Shown here piece by piece: positions 62,325-64,000 of a stretch of 64,000 nt of DNA. The translations under genes were made by a program, and so were the position numbers. The first letter of the stretch is position 1. Every line of letters begins with the position of its first letter. The stretch is taken from the NCBI GenBank assembly GCA_046594885.1, contig JBKJRD010000088.1:1-64000 (forward strand). The letters run 5' to 3'. Source of the stretch: Methylotenera_A sp046594885. GTDB lineage: Bacteria > Pseudomonadota > Gammaproteobacteria > Burkholderiales > Methylophilaceae. The notes under the pieces are model-generated. The model saw only the letters and a program-made list of their open reading frames with translations. It had not been told where the DNA came from and ran no database searches.

Positions 62325-63623
62325 CTAGCGTTTATCAATCGTCACAAATTCGCGTCTTGCTTCACCTGTGTAAAGTTGTCTAGGACGCCCGATTTTATGC
62401 TCTGAGTCAGCGTTCATCTCAGACCACTGCGCTATCCAACCCGCAGTTCTAGCGAGTGCAAAAATGGCGGTAAACATACTGTTAGGAATGCCCATGGCGC
62501 GCATGACAATGCCACTATAAAAATCCACATTTGGATACAGTTTGCGCGAAACGAAATACTCATCTTCGAGTGCGATTTTTTCTAATTCCATGGCTAGTTT
62601 AAATAGCGGGTCATCTTGCAAGCCCAATTCGTTTAATACTTCGTGACAAGTAGTGCGCATAATGGCGGCGCGCGGATCCATGTTGCGATACACCCGATGA
62701 CCAAAACCCATCAGGCGAAAGCTGTCAGTTTTATCTTTGGCGCGTTTTATAAACTCGCCAATACGCGAAATATCGCCCATTTCTTCTAGCATTTGTAGTG
62801 TGGCTTCATTGGCACCGCCATGCGCTGGCCCCCACAATGAGGCGATACCAGCCGCTACGCTAGCGAATGGATTAGCACCACTTGAGCCAACTAAGCGCAC
62901 TGTGGAGGTTGATGCATTTTGCTCATGATCGGCATGCAGAATGAGTATTTTTTCAAACGCTTTGGCTAATATTGGGTTTGGAATGTATTCCTCACATGGT
63001 GTAGCAAACATCATGTGCATAAAGTTTTCTGCGTAATTGAGTTTGTTATTGGGATACATGAACGGTTGACCCATAATGTATTTATAGCTCCAAGCCGCAA
63101 TGGTGGGCACTTTCGCTAGTAGACGATAAGCAGATACTTGACGATCTTCTAAATCGTAAACACTCATTTCGTTAAAATAGAAAGCAGACATTGAGCCAAC
63201 CACGCCGACCATCACCGCCATTGGGTGAGCGTCGCGTCTAAAACCACGGAACACATTATTCAACTGATCGTGCAGCATGGTGTGGCCGCTGATTAAATTG
63301 ATGAATTCAGCTTTTTGCGTGGCATTGGGCAGTTCGCTATGCATTAACAAATAAGAAACTTCTAAAAAATTACAATGCTCAGCCAGCTGCTCAATCGGAT
63401 AGCCGCGGTGATACAACAGACCTTTTTCACCATCGATGTAAGTAATATTAGATTGGCACGCGGCTGTTGACATAAAACCTGGGTCATAAGTAAACACGCC
63501 ATGTTTGCCCAAATTGCGAATATCAATCACGTCGTTACCCATGCTGCCAGAAAGTACAGGTAATTCGATGGCTGGTGCGCCGTTATCAAAGGTGATGGTG
63601 GCTTTGGTTGGTTTTGTGGTCAT
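62325..63623 (-). CDS. gltA: Citrate synthase
   Basis: The 432-residue enzyme condenses acetyl-CoA and oxaloacetate. It has the histidine in HADHEQNASTSTVRLVGSSG, LWGPAHGGANEA, and the aspartate region MGFGHRVYRNMDPRA. Type I hexameric form by length. It stands alone on the minus strand. Confidence 0.97.
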   Translation of the reverse strand: MTTKPTKATITFDNGAPAIELPVLSGSMGNDVIDIRNLGKHGVFTYDPGFMSTAACQSNITYIDGEKGLLYHRGYPIEQLAEHCNFLEVSYLLMHSELPNATQKAEFINLISGHTMLHDQLNNVFRGFRRDAHPMAVMVGVVGSMSAFYFNEMSVYDLEDRQVSAYRLLAKVPTIAAWSYKYIMGQPFMYPNNKLNYAENFMHMMFATPCEEYIPNPILAKAFEKILILHADHEQNASTSTVRLVGSSGANPFASVAAGIASLWGPAHGGANEATLQMLEEMGDISRIGEFIKRAKDKTDSFRLMGFGHRVYRNMDPRAAIMRTTCHEVLNELGLQDDPLFKLAMELEKIALEDEYFVSRKLYPNVDFYSGIVMRAMGIPNSMFTAIFALARTAGWIAQWSEMNADSEHKIGRPRQLYTGEARREFVTIDKR

Positions 63624-63696
63624 ATCAATCTTTACTGGCTATTTGGTTCTAAAGTTTAAGCAACAATAATACCAAATGTTTTGCGGTTAAAAGCAA

Positions 63697-64000
63697 TTAG
63701 GCAGAATAAATTGCGCCCAATATACGTAAACCTTTGGCGCCTGTAACCGCAGGCAGGTTACTTGGCAAATGATGCATTGTTTGCTTGGCTAGCCAGGCGA
63801 ATGCAGCCGCCTCTACCCAATCAACATCAACACCCAATTCTGCAGTCGTGCTAAGAGGGGTGTTGCCTAATAACGCTGTTAGGTGCTGAACAAGTAAGGC
63901 GTTATGCGCGCCGCCGCCACATAAATAAGCGGCATCTAATTCGCCACAGTGTTGGGCAAGTGCGTCATGAATGGTGCGCGCGGTAAGCGCAACTAAAGTA
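63697..64000 (-). CDS. anmK: Anhydro-N-acetylmuramic acid kinase, C-terminal part
   Basis: About 100 residues reach the window edge; the start is outside. The end shows YLCGGGAHNALLVQHL, LGVDVDWVEAAAFAWLAKQT and TGAKGLRILGAIY, typical of AnmK, which recycles anhydro-MurNAc from peptidoglycan. It ends at TAA 63697-63699, upstream of gltA on the same strand. Confidence 0.92.
   Translation of the reverse strand, partial: TLVALTARTIHDALAQHCGELDAAYLCGGGAHNALLVQHLTALLGNTPLSTTAELGVDVDWVEAAAFAWLAKQTMHHLPSNLPAVTGAKGLRILGAIYSA

Noticed and set aside
1..64000. tRNA, rRNA or CRISPR loci
   Set aside because: No T-loop/anticodon pattern, rRNA stretch or regularly spaced repeat was seen when reading both strands, though a dedicated search was not possible.

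Overview
The window looks like chromosome of a betaproteobacterial methylotroph, most likely in or near the Methylophilaceae (Methylotenera/Methylophilus type). This is inferred from moderately low GC, a lone PqqA peptide gene (PQQ is the methanol dehydrogenase cofactor), and betaproteobacterial gene orders: aroQ-accB-accC-prmA-zinc ribbon, argH/algZ-algR/hemC-hemD, rplM-rpsI-argC-bactofilin-erpA. No marker here fixes the genus.

Region 1-7.5 kb is accessory. It has a copper-exporting P-type ATPase with a CopZ-like chaperone, a decayed copy of the 3' end of an alkaline phosphatase gene, a two-gene unit of unknown function (stand-alone Lon-like AAA+ ATPase plus a small zinc-ribbon protein), a 109-bp inverted-repeat-ended element, an IS3-type transposase relic, a truncated small gene, and an AraC regulator coupled to a membrane protein with a degenerate GGDEF domain.

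Region 7.9-16.3 kb is a phosphate-scavenging locus, all on the + strand: TonB-dependent receptor, two-domain beta-propeller phytase lipoprotein, a private exbB-exbD-tonB set and a secreted alkaline phosphatase. Three PhoB-type half-sites precede exbB. A second copy of the 109-bp element lies downstream.

Region 16.3-21.3 kb holds three small genes (31-residue membrane peptide, rubredoxin, PqqA) and the divergent katG/oxyR pair.

Region 21.3-64 kb is mainly core. It carries fatty-acid initiation (accBC), shikimate (aroQ), disulfide reduction (dsbD plus a TlpA-like protein), heme synthesis (hemC, hemD, hemW), AlgZ/AlgR signalling, arginine synthesis (argH, argC), rph-rdgB, a Ser/Thr kinase with PP2C phosphatase, yicC, gmk-rpoZ-spoT-recG, ubiC-ubiA, two FimV-like proteins, rplM-rpsI, bactofilin, erpA, gltA and a partial anmK. 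Two islands stand out: a HEPN-type gene fitted with 4-base overlaps at both ends into the rdgB-hemW unit, and an Anbu-type proteasome cluster (ATP-grasp, alpha-E, transglutaminase, Anbu) that also contains an HPPD-like metalloenzyme.

A 10-base word, AGKGTTAAGT, occurs 14 times on both strands, in several reading frames and in gaps, all from 19.9 kb onward. It is absent from the accessory first third, which is how an uptake-signal-like or architectural word would behave.
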